Positions 1 through 10,984 of a stretch of 64,000 nucleotides of DNA are shown here, piece after piece. This stretch comes from Antilocapra americana (lineage: Eukaryota; Chordata; Mammalia; Artiodactyla; Antilocapridae). The DNA lies in assembly GCA_007570785.1 (NCBI GenBank), contig ML662442.1:57952518-58016517 (forward strand), given 5' to 3'. Each line of letters opens with the position of its first letter. Within the stretch, counting starts at the first letter, position 1. The notes under the pieces were generated by a model. The model did not search any database. It was given only the letters and a program-made list of their open reading frames with translations, and was not told the origin of the DNA. Made by a program: the position numbers and the translations under genes.

Positions 1-119
1 ATGAGGGAACGTGGCATGCTCATGAAACCACAAAATTTGGGTATGATTGATTTTTTAGAGTACACCTCTGATGCTTACTTCAGCAAGTTCTTTTGATTCT
101 GTTTTCAAAATAATATCTT

Positions 120-560
120 GAATTCATCCACTCTTTTCCCATTGCTGCTGTTCCTTCTTTCCCCCACCGCAAGCCAAACTACCATTGTCACCTGCATCAG
201 CTACTTACAGCAGCATTCTGATGGGTCTTTCTGTCTCCAGTGTTGCCCTTTCTCCAATCCATTCTCTTTATAGCAACAAAAGTGACTTCTAGAGCATGAA
301 TCGGATCACTTATCTGTTTAAAATTACACAAACTCACCGTCAGAAGTGAGTTTGGGTAATTAACAAACTTAACATCTTTCTTTCCAATGGTGATTCATGC
401 CACTCTAGCCCTTCTTTCTGTAGGATTGTAACCACACTGTAATTTTCTTGTTTTCCAAGCTAGTAAGTTCTTTCCATTGCCATCACATTCGGATTGCCTA
501 GATTATTCCCTGTGCCTTGAGGAAATGCACTTTGTACTATGACTTCCTATACTAGATGGA
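120..560 (+). repeat. L2-like LINE relic
   Basis: The stretch of CT-rich phrases with 'caatccattctc', 'gtgacttctagagcatgaatcggatcac' style wording resembles the L2 3' ORF end in forward orientation, heavily diverged. A second L2-type tail with 'agcaaagtgcctgaaatatacctg' occurs near 860-905. The family call rests on recalled consensus wording. Confidence 0.5.
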
Positions 561-1629
561 AGTTGCACAGAACAATAGTTTGTAATCTGTGTGCATTCTT
601 TTCTGTTCTGTACTGCTTCATTTTTCCCCAAAAATGCTGGTTGGAACTCACTGAGTTTATTCCCAACTGACAACCTATAGTTTGATAAATACATCCTCCA
701 GTTGTTCTCTGTCTCAGTCCCTTGTTTGCTTCTGTCGTAACACTTACAAGAGTTAATTATTTTGTCATGTTTTACTTTTACATTTTTACTTTTTACCATA
801 ACAACATGTTTTGGTGTATGTTATAAGTGTCATGAAGACAGAGAGCATGTCTTCTTCACTGTTCTTTCCCCAGATTAGCAAAGTGCCTGAAATATACCTG
901 TCGGGATGTAATATAAACTTTTCAGCTTCTCCAAATGAATTCATAATTTTAAAACTGTGAGATGACATGGTAAAAGTACAAAGAATTCAAACTCAAGTCC
1001 TTTAATTAATGTAACAGATTTACTCTTGGCAGCTTTTAATTAATTTGTCAGCTATCAGATGATAGTATTGATTTCTAATTTATTGCAAGGATTGATGATA
1101 ATGATATGGAATACCTTAGTTATACCAATGCAGCATTTTGCTGAACTTTACAGGGCTATTGATAAGCTTTAATGATGTAATATTAACACAGAGGGCTTAG
1201 TGTTGAAAACCATGAAAAGTTTGTGATTTTACCCTATAAGTTAGTCAGCCACAGTTCATGGATGGTGGCAGAAAATATAAGAGCCCCGGGAGAAAGAAAA
1301 AGATTATATTATTTCATTATTTCCAGAAAAAGTAGTAGCCAGAGTATCTACATTTCCTTGTGTGGGTGGATTCCCCAAGCTCCAACTGTTCCCAGAAGGC
1401 CCTGTACAGAGGGTCAGACAATGTGTATTATATAGGAGAGGACCCTGAGACTTTTGCAATGACAGCAGGCATGTTCCCCTTTATTCTGATGTGCAACACT
1501 ATTTTTGTCTCACAAAGCTGTTTGTTATACATACATCCTTGAAAAGATAGTCCAGAACAAAGAGCAGTTTGGGTTTTGCATAAGACTTGCAGAAACTTAA
1601 GAGTCCCATAGAGATTTGTCTTCTAACCC

Positions 1630-1800
1630 TCAGCACAGTGCTATGCAGATGAGGTGTTCAGTACTTGACATTAGCATCTCATTTAATCATCTCACTCATC
1701 ATGTGCTCTTGGCAGCATTATCTCCACTTCATAGAGGAGGACACTGAGGCTCAAGAAGATGGAGAGAATAAAGTCACAGAGCTACAAAACTGGAGTTCAG
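1630..1800 (-). repeat. MIR SINE relic
   Basis: The segment with 'attatctccacttcatagaggaggacactgaggctcaagaagatgg' and 'gtcacagagctac' is the reverse complement of the MIR core and tail (cctcagtttcctcatctgtaaaatgg). It is ancient and carries no gene. Confidence 0.7.
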
Positions 1801-1999
1801 TGACTAACCAACCCAACTGACTCAAAACACAAATTGTTTGGTTTCTGTAGAATGACCTTGGTAAAATGTTCAGCACTCTCTCTGGCTCAGAAACATAATG
1901 ACACAGTATAGATTTGTTTCCCCTTTTCACTTGCTTTCCCTTTAGGTTTTGATGTTGAGGATAAATTAAGCTAGTTCATTTTAATTCCTTTTAATTTTG

Positions 2000-2330
2000 A
2001 AGCAATTTCAAACTTACGGAAAAGTTGTAAGAGTAGTAGAGAGAACTCCATATACCCTTTATCCAGATTCATCAATAAATGTGTTACACATTTGCTTCAT
2101 CGTTATCTTTATATCTGTATGATCTGTTTTGCTATATCATTTGAGAGTAGGCTTCATAAATTATACTCCTAAACTTCCTAATACCCAACTGTTTACTTCT
2201 AAGAACAAGGCTTACCTTAGATAACCACAGTTCAGTTATTAGATTCCTATCACACTGATAGACTTTTTCTAAAATTTAATTTACAATCCATTCCAGCTTT
2301 CCTGATGTTTTTCAACAACCTTTTTTTCCA
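2000..2330 (-). repeat. L1M 3'-end relic
   Basis: 'caaacttacggaaaagttgtaagagtagt' followed by 'ctccatatacccttt' is typical of the diverged 3' region of old mammalian L1 in reverse orientation. Similar wording recurs near 9930-10010, 17815-17960, 37540-37660 and 62050-62585. Confidence 0.5.
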
Positions 2331-2849
2331 GTATAGGCTCACTGCATTTCATTGTTATGGTCACATTATTCATAATGTGACTGTTACATTTTAAAGACCT
2401 TAAGCTCCCCTCCTCATTAATTTATTATCTGTTGAATATATAAATTGATAGAGGAGATACACTGATAATAGTGAATATAAGACACAGCTCCCTGACTGCT
2501 GAGGAGTTGTGTTGTCAGATCTCATGTGTGACCTCAAGGAGCCATTAAACCTGTCCAGTTGTTGTCATCTAGTCCTAAGCTGGAGTATCTCCCCAACATA
2601 AATTTTGCAGCTTAGGACTGGTAATTTGGGAAGATACTCTCACACATTCGGGTGATCCACAGCAACTGACTATATTATCTAAGTGTGTACTTTGCTTCCA
2701 ACCTATTCTCACAGGCTCACCAGCATTCATTTCAGCTTCAAACCACAAGTTCTATAAGAGCCATGCTAAATTTCTTTCATTATAAATAACTGCAGGTAAC
2801 TTACTGTCAGATCATTTGGGAAGTTCTTTTTTGATTTAGGTCATACCTT

Positions 2850-3934
2850 TGACTATGCCAAAGGCTTTGGCTGTGTGGATCACAACAAACTGTGGAAAAT
2901 TCTTCAAGAGATGGGAATACCAGACCACCTGATCTGCCCCCTGAGAAATCTGTATACAGGTCAAGAAGCAACAGTTAGAACTGGACACGAAACAACGGAC
3001 TGGTTCCAAATCAGGAAGGGAGTACGTCAAGGCTGTATATTGTCACCCTGCTTCTTTAACTTATATGCAGAGTACATCATGAGAAACTCTGGGCTGGATG
3101 AAGCACAAACTGGAATCAAGATTGCTGGGACAAATATCAATATCCTCAGATATGCAGATGACACCACCCTTGTGGCAGAAAGCAGAGAAGAATGAAAGAG
3201 CCTCTTGATGAAAGTGAAAGAGGAGTGAAAAACTTGTCTTAAAACTTAGCATTCAGAAAACTAAGATCATGGCATCTGGTCCCATCACTTCATGGCAAAT
3301 AGATGGGAAAGCAATGGAAACAGTGACAGACTTTATTTTTTGGGCTCCAAAATCACTGCAGATGGTGACTGCAGCCATGAAATTAAAAGACACTTGGTCC
3401 TTGGAAGGAAAGTTATGACCACCCTAGATAGCATATTAAAAATCAGAGACATCACCTTGCCAACAAAGGTCTGTCTATTCAAGGCTATGGTTTTTCCAGT
3501 AGTCATGTATGGATGTTAAAGTTGGACTGTAAAGAAAGCTGAGTACCGAAGAAGTGATGCTTTTGAACTGTGTTGTTGGAGAAGACTCTGAGAGTCCCTT
3601 GGACAGCAAGGACATCCAACCAGTCCATCCTAAAGAAAATCAGTCCTGAATATTCATTGGAAGGACTAATGTTGAAGCTGAAACTCCAATACTTTAGGCC
3701 ATCTGATGCCAAGAGCTGATTCATTTGAAAAGAACCTGATGCTGGGAAAGATTGACTGCAGGAGGAAAAGGGGATGACAGAGAATGAGTTGGTTGGATGG
3801 CATCTCTGACTCAATGGACGTGAGTTTGAGTAAACTCCAGGAGTTGTTGATAGATAGGGATACCTGGTGTGCTGCAATCCATGGGGCTGCAAAGAATCGG
3901 ACACGACGGAGTGACTGAACTGAAGTTTCAGTTG
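2850..3934 (+). mobile_element. BovB LINE, 5'-truncated, decayed
   Basis: Forward BovB (RTE clade) starting inside the reverse transcriptase domain. The frame encodes WKILQEMGIPDHLICPLRNL, then RKGVRQGCILSPCFFNLYAE and the catalytic YADD of LRYADDTTL near 3151-3162. It is broken by stops (for example at about 3193 and 3518) and small indels, so no full protein is encoded. The copy ends with the BovB 3' terminus 'gagtgactgaactgaa'. A short possible target duplication, ATACCTT, is at 2843-2849 and 3935-3941. Confidence 0.92.
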
Positions 3935-3941
3935 ATACCTT

Positions 3942-5168
3942 GTTTGCTGACTATTTCAGTCTTTGAACTAGTTCAGACCTGAAGAAAATCTGCACGTGTG
4001 GGAATACTGGCTCTTAGTGGCAAACATACACCCGGGATCTGATTATATTAAAGTCAGAAGTGAGGAATAACCAAGGATAATTGATAGTTTAAGTAATTCA
4101 GAATCTGGAAAAGTGATTGATCATCTTTCAAGAATTTTGAAACTCATTGCCTTGTAGACTGTCATCTGGATAAAATATAGAACTAACTTTCATAAGTTAT
4201 CAGTTCTGCCATCTATATGTTTGGTTGCTGAAGCATAAGGATCTTTTTTTTCATCAGCTAAATTAGGACTTTTTGTATGATTATTGGAGATTTTGATCTT
4301 GAACCTAGCAAGTTAAACTCCTAACTGAATTTCAAGTCTATGTAGACTAGCCACATTGACAGTATATTTTTTTTGACTCTATTTAGTTCCTGACTACCAA
4401 ACGTGGGACTTACGTGTGATAGGTTCCCAAACCAGATCTGGCATATGTGAATTTCCACTTTGATTCTCCCTTTAAGACATGGTTCTGCTTTCAACCTCAG
4501 GTTTCCTCTTTGCCCAGTTGTAAGTTATTTATTTTTTAAGGACTGTGCCTAACGTTTGTGGATTTTATTCTTCTGTCTTAAGGTTTAAATTTTTGAGCCT
4601 TAGTCTTCTTTTAGTGTTTTATTTTCAACTGAATAAACTTCTGACATATGTAAAAAACTTTTCTTGCACTATTATGAGGCCTTAAGTGGAGGGCTGTCAA
4701 GATGCCCTTGTTGTATCTGTGGTAGCCCCAGATAAAACCCAGGAGAAACACCTTTACCTAAAGGGAAAAAAGAAGAAATCTGTAGCCAAGGAAACTCTTA
4801 GATCACTTTCTCATCAGAGAAAACACTTAAGTTCAATCTCAGAGACAGTTGAAGAAAGTCTTGTTATTTCCAGAATAATTCGGAACCTATGAGACTGTAA
4901 GTAAATGAAAAACCAAGCTCTCCAATATTTGACAGTGGTTCTTAATGTTTTCTTATGCTTTTGTGTGTGCCCCATCCGTTTGAATTATATTCCTCAAATT
5001 AATTAAAAACCCTCCTTTATTTGGGCACTGATTGTTAACATGGGAGACAGCTGGTATCTCCCTATGCAGTTTGTCTGTAGCTTTGTCTACTTGGCGTGGT
5101 TAGTTTTTTATAGGCTGGGTAATTTCATATGCTAATGAGTGGGAGGATTAGTCCAACTATTTTAGGGC
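3942..5168. other. No gene recognised
   Basis: AT-rich sequence between two BovB elements. A 68-codon open frame at 4686-4892 starts near a CT-to-purine change but matches no family I recognise. I see no ruminant SINE here. Confidence 0.5.
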
Positions 5169-5358
5169 ATGAAAGTGACAGTGAAAATGGCTCAGTTATG
5201 TCCGACTCTTTGCAACCCCATAGACTGTACAGTCCACGGAATTCTCCAGGCCAGAATAGTGGAGTGGGTAGCCTTTCCCTTCTCCAGGGGATCTTCCCAA
5301 CCCAGGCATCAAACCCAGGCCTCCCACATTGCAGGTGGATTCTTTACCGGCTGAGCCA
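5169..5358 (-). mobile_element. Bov-tA SINE, fused to BovB
   Basis: Reverse-oriented tRNA-derived ruminant SINE. It starts with the inverted tail 'gaaagtgacagtgaaaatgg', continues through 'tccgactctttgcaacccc' and 'ccttctccaggggatcttccc', and stops at 'ctgagccac', missing the terminal CAGGGAAGCCC head. It runs straight into forward BovB sequence (ACAGTTAGAACTGG) with no intervening host DNA. Confidence 0.9.
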
Positions 5359-5949
5359 CAGTTAGAACTGGACATGGAACAACAGACTGGTTCCAAATAG
5401 GAAAAGGAGTACGTCAAGGCTGTATATTGTCACCATGCTTATTTAACTTATATGCAGAGTAAGTACATCATGAGAAACGCTGGGCTGGAAGAAGCACAAG
5501 CTGGAATTGATATTGCTGGGAGAAATATCAATAACCTCAAACATGCAGATGACACCACCCTTATGGCAGAAAGTGAGGAGGAACTAAAAAGCCTCTTGAT
5601 GAAAGTGAAAGAGGAGAGTGAAAAAGTTGGCTTAACTTCAACATTCAGAAAACTAAGATCATGGCATCTGGTCCCATCACTTTATGGGAAATAGATGGGG
5701 AAACAGTGTCAGACTTTATTTTTTGGGGCTCCAAAATCACTGCAGATGATGATTGCAGCCATGAAATTAAAAGACGCTTACTCCTTGGAAGGAAAGTTAT
5801 GACCACCCTAGATAGCATATTGAAAAGCAGAGACATTATTTTGCCAACAAAGGTCCATCTAGTTAAGGCTATGGTTTTTCCAGTAGTCAGGTATGGATGT
5901 GAGAGTTGGACAATGAAGAAAACTGAGCACCGAAGAATTGATGCTTTTC
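5359..5949 (+). mobile_element. BovB LINE, left half (split by retrocopy)
   Basis: Forward BovB beginning in the RT domain. It encodes KGVRQGCILSPCLFNLYAE-type sequence near 5403-5460, then AGIDIAGRNINNLKHADDTT in which the catalytic Tyr of YADD is replaced by His (HADD) near 5548-5562. Stops and frame changes make it dead. It is interrupted at 5949 by the KDM5B retrocopy and resumes at 6826. Confidence 0.92.
5935..5949 (+). repeat. Target site duplication, left copy, of KDM5B retrocopy
   Basis: GAATTGATGCTTTTC, identical to 6826-6840. Read on the minus strand the insertion point is TT|GAAAAG, close to the LINE-1 endonuclease preference TT|AAAA. The pair proves target-primed insertion into a pre-existing BovB. 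Confidence 0.93.
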
Positions 5950-6825
5950 TTTTTTTTTTTTTTTGAAGTTTGTTTGGTTTTAATTCCAGCCACTGAAACC
6001 AACATGGAAGTTATTGCTTAGATAAATAAACCTGGTCTACCAGGGAAAACAAAAGTGGATAAAGAAAACAAACAAAAACCTCAAAAGTGAAAAACTTAAG
6101 CTCCCCAATATGGTAACAGAGTAAACGAGAGAGAAATTCCTCAAATGAGGATTTACTGGGCCCTTCTGGGCATAACACCGAGTTGGACTCAGCCGGTAAA
6201 CCCCTGGAAGAGGTAAGACTTTAATGCTGTACATGAAAAGGTGCAAGCGCCAATCCTTCCAAACTGGTGGGGACCCTGCAGAAACAGTCAGCGTTTCAAA
6301 CCTCAACAACCACAAACAGCTCTTAAGGAAAAAAATACAAAAAGTGTCAAAAAATTTCTTTTTTTTCTTTCTTTTTTTCAAAGAGTTCTGGAAAAATGAT
6401 CCCATAAGGAATAGAAATAGCACCGTTCACAGGCTGGTTTGAACGCCAGTCCTGCAGCTTTGCTGAGAAACTGGAGGAGCTCGCTGGCCAAGTCCTGGCC
6501 CAGGAGGCTCTGCGGGCTCTACCTCCGGCCCGGAGCTTCCGTCTCCGCGCAGCGCGCACACACGTAGCCCTCCTCCTCGGCCTTCTCGGGGGAGACACCG
6601 ACACAGACCTGGTGGAACCAGCGACTGCAGCTGCCATCGCACTGGACCCAGTCCACCTCGTCCCCTTCTGGCTGCAGGCAGCTCACGGCCGGGCAGACGG
6701 CATCCTCGTCCTCAGAGTCCGCCTGCCCCGAGGAGGACGTGTCTGAGGGCAGGGGCTGCGTGTCGGCAGAGGGGGCCAACTCACAGCCACACTCGCTCTC
6801 TAGCTTGAGACTGTCCGTGTCCGTG
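5950..6825 (-). pseudogene. KDM5B: KDM5B processed retrocopy (C-terminal PHD finger and 3' UTR)
   Basis: Reverse-strand copy of the 3' end of the mRNA for a JmjC lysine demethylase, best match KDM5B. Reading the minus strand from 6825, the frame gives acidic sequence (SGQADSEDED), then AVCPAVSCLQPEGDEVDWVQ, CDGSCSRWFHQVCVGVSPE and YVCARCAETEAPGRR with the stop at 6519-6521. All Cys/His ligands of the C4HC3 PHD zinc finger are present, as in the last PHD finger of KDM5B, a histone-tail reader. About 550 bp of 3' UTR follows, with an ATTAAA signal at 5979-5984 and a 15-base poly(A) tract (poly-T 5950-5964). No intron is present. The 5' end is truncated and no ATG opens the frame; the nearest start-like codon is TTG in the flanking BovB. 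It is a LINE-mobilised retrocopy without evidence of expression. KDM5A or KDM5C fit less well at the C-terminus. Confidence 0.85.
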
Positions 6826-6840
6826 GAATTGATGCTTTTC
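6826..6840 (+). repeat. Target site duplication, right copy, of KDM5B retrocopy
   Basis: Second copy of GAATTGATGCTTTTC, continuous with BovB sequence 'aactgtggtgttggagaag' that would follow directly if the retrocopy were removed. Confidence 0.93.
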
Positions 6841-7195
6841 AACTGTGGTGTTGGAGAAGACTCTTGAGAGTCCCTTGGACTGCAAGGACACCCAACCAGT
6901 CCATCCTAAAGGAGATCAGTCCTGGGTGTTCATTGGAAGGACTGACGCTGAAGCTGAAACTCCAATACTTTGGCCACCTCATGCGAAAAGTTGACTCACT
7001 GGAAAAGACCCTGATGCTGGGAAGGATTGGGGGCAGGAGGAGAAGGGGACGACGGAGGATGAGATGGCTGGATGGCATCACCGACTCAATGAACATGGCT
7101 TTGGGTGGACTCCGGGAGGTGGTGATGGACAGGGAGGCCTGGCATGCTGCGATTCATGGGGTTGCAAAGAGTTGGACACGACTGAGCGACTGAAC
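6841..7195 (+). mobile_element. BovB LINE, right half (3' end)
   Basis: Continuation of the BovB broken at 5949. It encodes [20 protein letters not shown] then [20 protein letters not shown], the conserved C-terminal tail of the BovB protein, and finishes with 'gagttggacacgactgagcgactgaact'. Confidence 0.93.
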
Positions 7196-7371
7196 TTGTC
7201 TGCTTGAGACAAGAATCACCTGAGAATCGTTGAAAACAATACCTAAGCCCAGGTCCCTTGGGCTATGATGAGGTAGGGGCCTTTAAGTTCTAAACCTTAT
7301 CAGGTGATTCTGATCTTCTCTCAGGCTTGATAGCAGCTAGCTAAGGACGACCACCAGCGCAAAGCTATAGT

Positions 7372-7548
7372 ACAGAGGTCCCCATGCTTTACCTCACATT
7401 AGAATCAGTCCCAAGAACTTTTTAACATCTGTTGCTCAGGTCACACTCTATTAATTAGAATATTTGCATGTGGGAGCCAGACATCAGTGTTTTCTAAAGA
7501 CCCCTTGGTCATTCCCATGAGCAGCAAAATGTGAGAACCCCTGGTATA
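7372..7548 (+). repeat. MER5-like hAT DNA transposon relic
   Basis: Starts 'acagaggtccccatgcttt' and ends 'aaaatgtgagaacccctgg', diverged versions of the terminal inverted repeat of MER5A-type nonautonomous elements, with an internal 'agaatatttgcatgtgg'. A further MER5-like fragment may lie at 7205-7330. Confidence 0.6.
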
Positions 7549-7552
7549 GTGA

Positions 7553-7752
7553 TTAAGAACAGAAGATACAGGTTTAAATCCAGCTTCTCTAATAAGTAGG
7601 TAAGTTTACTGTACTTCATTTGTAAAATGGAAAATTATTTAGCTACCTTATAGACTTGTCATGAAGAGTCAATGAATTAACATAAATAGAGTGCTTAGGA
7701 TTGTGTTTTATATGTTGTATAAATGCAGTATTCATTAGTCATTATTATCTTA
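7553..7752 (+). repeat. MIR SINE
   Basis: Forward MIR: 'gtatagtgattaagaacag', then the tRNA-type B-box region 'ggtttaaatcc', then 'cttcatttgtaaaatgg' and the tail 'agagtgcttagg...cattagtcattattat'. Confidence 0.8.
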
Positions 7753-7849
7753 GAGTTTTGAGGATGTGGTATTTTGACCCACCTTTCCACACCAAAGGCT
7801 GGTGTTGGGGAGCTCATTATTATCCATTATCCTAGGTAAAAACTTTAGC

Positions 7850-8270
7850 AACTGTTTGATCAGGCCATTCAAGATGGCTGTTCCCTTGCTCTCTGTATAT
7901 TCTCTGCTGACCAGGCCCTGCTTCACTCACATGACTATCCAATCCTCTTAATTATAGTGCTTAATCAGTAACTGCCTACTTTCTTGTCCCCTCCCAGCTG
8001 CTGGTTTTTCTGGTAACTGGTGAGCCAACCTGACGTCAGTTCCGCCTATAAATCGTAGCCTCCTTCTTCCCCCAAGTAGCAAAAAGGGCCGCTGTGTCTT
8101 GTCTGCTTGGCAGGGTGGGATGTTTTCCTGGTCCTGAGCTTCAGACACGTAAGATTTTTCTATCTGATAAATCCTTAGTGTCTGTCACCGTGTGCTGGTC
8201 CCTTTCTTTAGTCTGCAGGCTGGCATCCAAGCTTTCAGGCCTGCAGGGTGCAGTGAAGCAACCCCACGTG
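7850..8270 (+). promoter_or_regulatory. Solitary LTR-like segment with CCAAT, CRE and TATA boxes
   Basis: The segment has the layout of a retroviral LTR. A CCAAT box is at 7939-7943, a perfect palindromic CRE (TGACGTCA) at 8031-8038 and a TATAAAT box at 8047-8053. A poly(A)-signal-like GATAAATCC lies near 8166 and a GT-rich stretch follows. No gag, pol or env sequence adjoins it, so it would be a solo LTR of an endogenous retrovirus. The family and exact ends are not certain. A host promoter is the alternative, but no exon follows. Confidence 0.45.
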
Positions 8271-8817
8271 AAGCTAGGCAAACGGAAGACTGTATCTGAA
8301 CCATACTGCTCAGTTTTCAATAGGAATTCCTTAACAGTAGATATTTTATAAAGTTGTGTGTAAAGGAAAAAACCTTTCTCATTTTTGCAAAAGTAATACC
8401 TGCTTATTGTAAAGAATTACAATAAAAAAGGTACCAAGAATATTTTTTTAAATCTCCCCCATAAGTAGTTATCATCACCATTGTTGCCCTTTATTTTAGA
8501 TTCATTTTTTTGCAGATATACGGGTGGAAAAAAGAAAGAATACGTAGGCTTTTTATAAAAATTGGGCTGTATTGTGGCCAGTTTTTTAAGTTTTACAGTG
8601 AATAATGTCTGACTGCTAAAAGTATAATACCACCATGATTCCTCATATATTTGTAACCTAAACGTAGTTTTAAGTAAAAAGTGTTAAACACAGTTTAGCT
8701 TGAACAACTGCAACAAAAGTACATTTCAAAGAATTATTGATATATTTTCTAAATGAGCACTTTGCAGTTAAGAGATCATGAACAGCATCACAATTTGGAG
8801 CATTATTTATTTTTTTT
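8271..8817. other. No gene seen
   Basis: AT-rich noncoding sequence with no recognised repeat. Confidence 0.5.
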
Positions 8818-8835
8818 AAATCTTAATGTTTCAGA

Positions 8836-9106
8836 GATTCATCTCTACAGAGAACAGACTGGTAGTTACCAAAGGGGAGGGGCTGGGAGATCAGACAAAA
8901 GAGGTAAAGGGAATTAAGAGGTACAAGCTTCCAGCTATAAAATAAATAAGTCACCAGACAAAATGTATGCATAAGGAATATAGTCAGTAATGTAGCAACT
9001 TTGTGTGGTGATAGATGGTAACTACACTTATTTTGGCCATTATTTCATGAATCTCTATGTTGTACACTTGAAACTAGTAGAACATTGGATGTTAATAAAT
9101 TTCTTA
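8836..9106 (+). mobile_element. Old L1 3'-end insertion with target duplication
   Basis: The core, with 'agactggtagttaccaaaggggaggggctggg' and 'tgttgtacacttgaaactagt', is a forward L1 3' UTR fragment. It is flanked by an 18-bp perfect direct repeat, AAATCTTAATGTTTCAGA, at 8818-8835 and 9107-9124, defining a 5'-truncated insertion of about 270 bp. Confidence 0.85.
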
Positions 9107-9124
9107 AAATCTTAATGTTTCAGA

Positions 9125-10984
9125 TTTAGGCAGTATACATTACACTCATTGCCGGTGTAACTTTCCTCTACCTTTCCTAATTTGTTTCAGTAACTTTGTC
9201 AAAGTTAATAACATTTATTGATGACATCTGCATACTTCTATTTATTTTTAACTAAATACAATGCTTACCTGGTATATAACCAGTCTTCCTAATATATGGT
9301 TTAATTGGCTGCCTTTCTTTATGAGTAGATTTTTCAAGAACGGCATTATTTTCAACTTTTTAAAAGAAATTATGACTTTTCAGATAAAAATCCTAGACAT
9401 ATCAAAAGGAGGGTTAATCACTAGAAAATTAACATTTAAAAATAATATGAAAATAGATTTAGAAATAATATTAAAAATCTTCATTTTGAAAATAAAGCCA
9501 TAACACCAGATTGTTCTAATTTTGATTTTCCAGAGTCTGATACCATAGATGCAAACACCATACAATAATCTAATGTTTTAAATTTTTCTGATTTTCATAT
9601 ATTGGCAACTAATGCAATATAAAACTAACTGAGCAGATGAAACAAGCATATCGTTTTGTAGCTTCATCCAGCAGATGAAATTCACCCTATATACATTCTA
9701 AATTATTTACTTTATCCAGAATGTGATCGTTGTGAATAGGTAACATATTGACAAAGTAAAATATATTTATTTCATCTCTGGAGTCTTCTTGATTGGGTAC
9801 TTTATTTTTGAAATTTAGATTGACCAGGATGTGTCATTTTCTGTATTGCATTTTCCTGATGTAGTCATCTATTTTGATCTGTAGATTCCATTTGTTTGTC
9901 TCGCTCTTTTCTTTTTAAGTCAATTTTTAATCATGGAGAAGAATACTTTTAATACCCATGTACCCATTACCCAACCTGAAAAATAAACAATTACAAATGC
10001 TATTAAAATCTCCTGGGTACTCATCCCTGGTTGCAAACTCTCTTCACATATTAAGTTTTGTGTTTATCATATCTGTGCATGTGACTTACTAACTACAAAA
10101 GTACCTCTATATAGTACTCTTTTGCAAGTTATTAGATTTTATATAGGCCGTAATCAAATGTTAGTTATCCTTCTGCAAGATGGGGTGTTTTTTTGTTTGC
10201 TTCAAATATTAAAAGAGATTTCTCCATAATGGTACACGGAGATCAAGTTCTTTTATTTTACTTGTGAGTGGTGTGCCATGGCAGTAATACACCACAATTT
10301 AGATTTAGTTCTTAATTTCAGGGATGCTTTCCCTTTTATTGACAGTTATGCCCTGTCACCTGGGTCACACCTGATTCTAGCTGTCACTGATGTGAACAGT
10401 TTCACGTGCTTCTATTTACTTACCATCGACAGCACTTCATCCTGTAGAAAAGCCTGCTACCAACACAGACTCGGCTCAGGTGGAGTGGAGTTAACACTCT
10501 CAAGGACCTCAGGCTCAATCACTGAGGGTTGGAGGCTCCTGCTCCCTACTTTTGGATAGACACTTTCGGTATACATTGTATACCAAAGTAAGATAGAAAT
10601 TAAGCCCCTATTGCCTGTATCAATGACCTTGATAGCACTATCTTATATTTACTTTTTCTCTACTCTTCCCAATATATCACTTCTGCCCTCAGTAATCACT
10701 TCCCAGGTAAACTGCCTGCATGCAGTCCTTTTCCTGCTTCTGGGGGAGCCATGATATACATCTATGAGTACTTTCTATTTTTCTTAGGTTTTGTTCATTC
10801 ATTTCTATGCTGGTAAAGGAGACTAAGGTAGGAGCCCTGCTAAATAAGGTGCTTCATTCTCCTTGAGAATCTTTTGCATCTCTTGACACTCTAGAGCGTG
10901 GGTTTGTGCTTTGTCTCTCTAGACTTATTGCAGCTGGAGAGCCAGTGTACCTGTTCTTCCTGTTCACTTGCTTCTTTGCTGCTT
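9125..10984. other. No gene; AT-rich with a small L1M relic
   Basis: Mostly AT-rich unique sequence. An L1M-type fragment ('aatacccatgtacccattacccaacctg') lies near 9930-10010. A 93-codon open frame at 10278-10559 matches no family I know and shows no splice-supported context. Confidence 0.5.

Larger units (their letters stand above)
1..2842. other. No gene; old L2, MIR and L1M relics
   Basis: No coding exon or CpG-rich promoter is visible. The segment is AT-rich unique DNA with eroded repeats listed separately. It is presumed to be RARS2 intron 1 or upstream flank, since exon 1 was not found. Short open frames here have no recognisable protein similarity. Confidence 0.6.

Noticed and set aside
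4686..4892. 68-codon lysine-rich frame as a small gene
   Set aside because: No recognisable similarity and no promoter, splice or conservation evidence available.
5169..5365. 78-codon and 61-codon frames in a SINE as peptides
   Set aside because: They are chance frames in the Bov-tA consensus, repeated at many other copies in the window.
10278..10559. 93-codon open frame
   Set aside because: No family recognised; the length is within chance expectation for non-AT-rich noncoding DNA.
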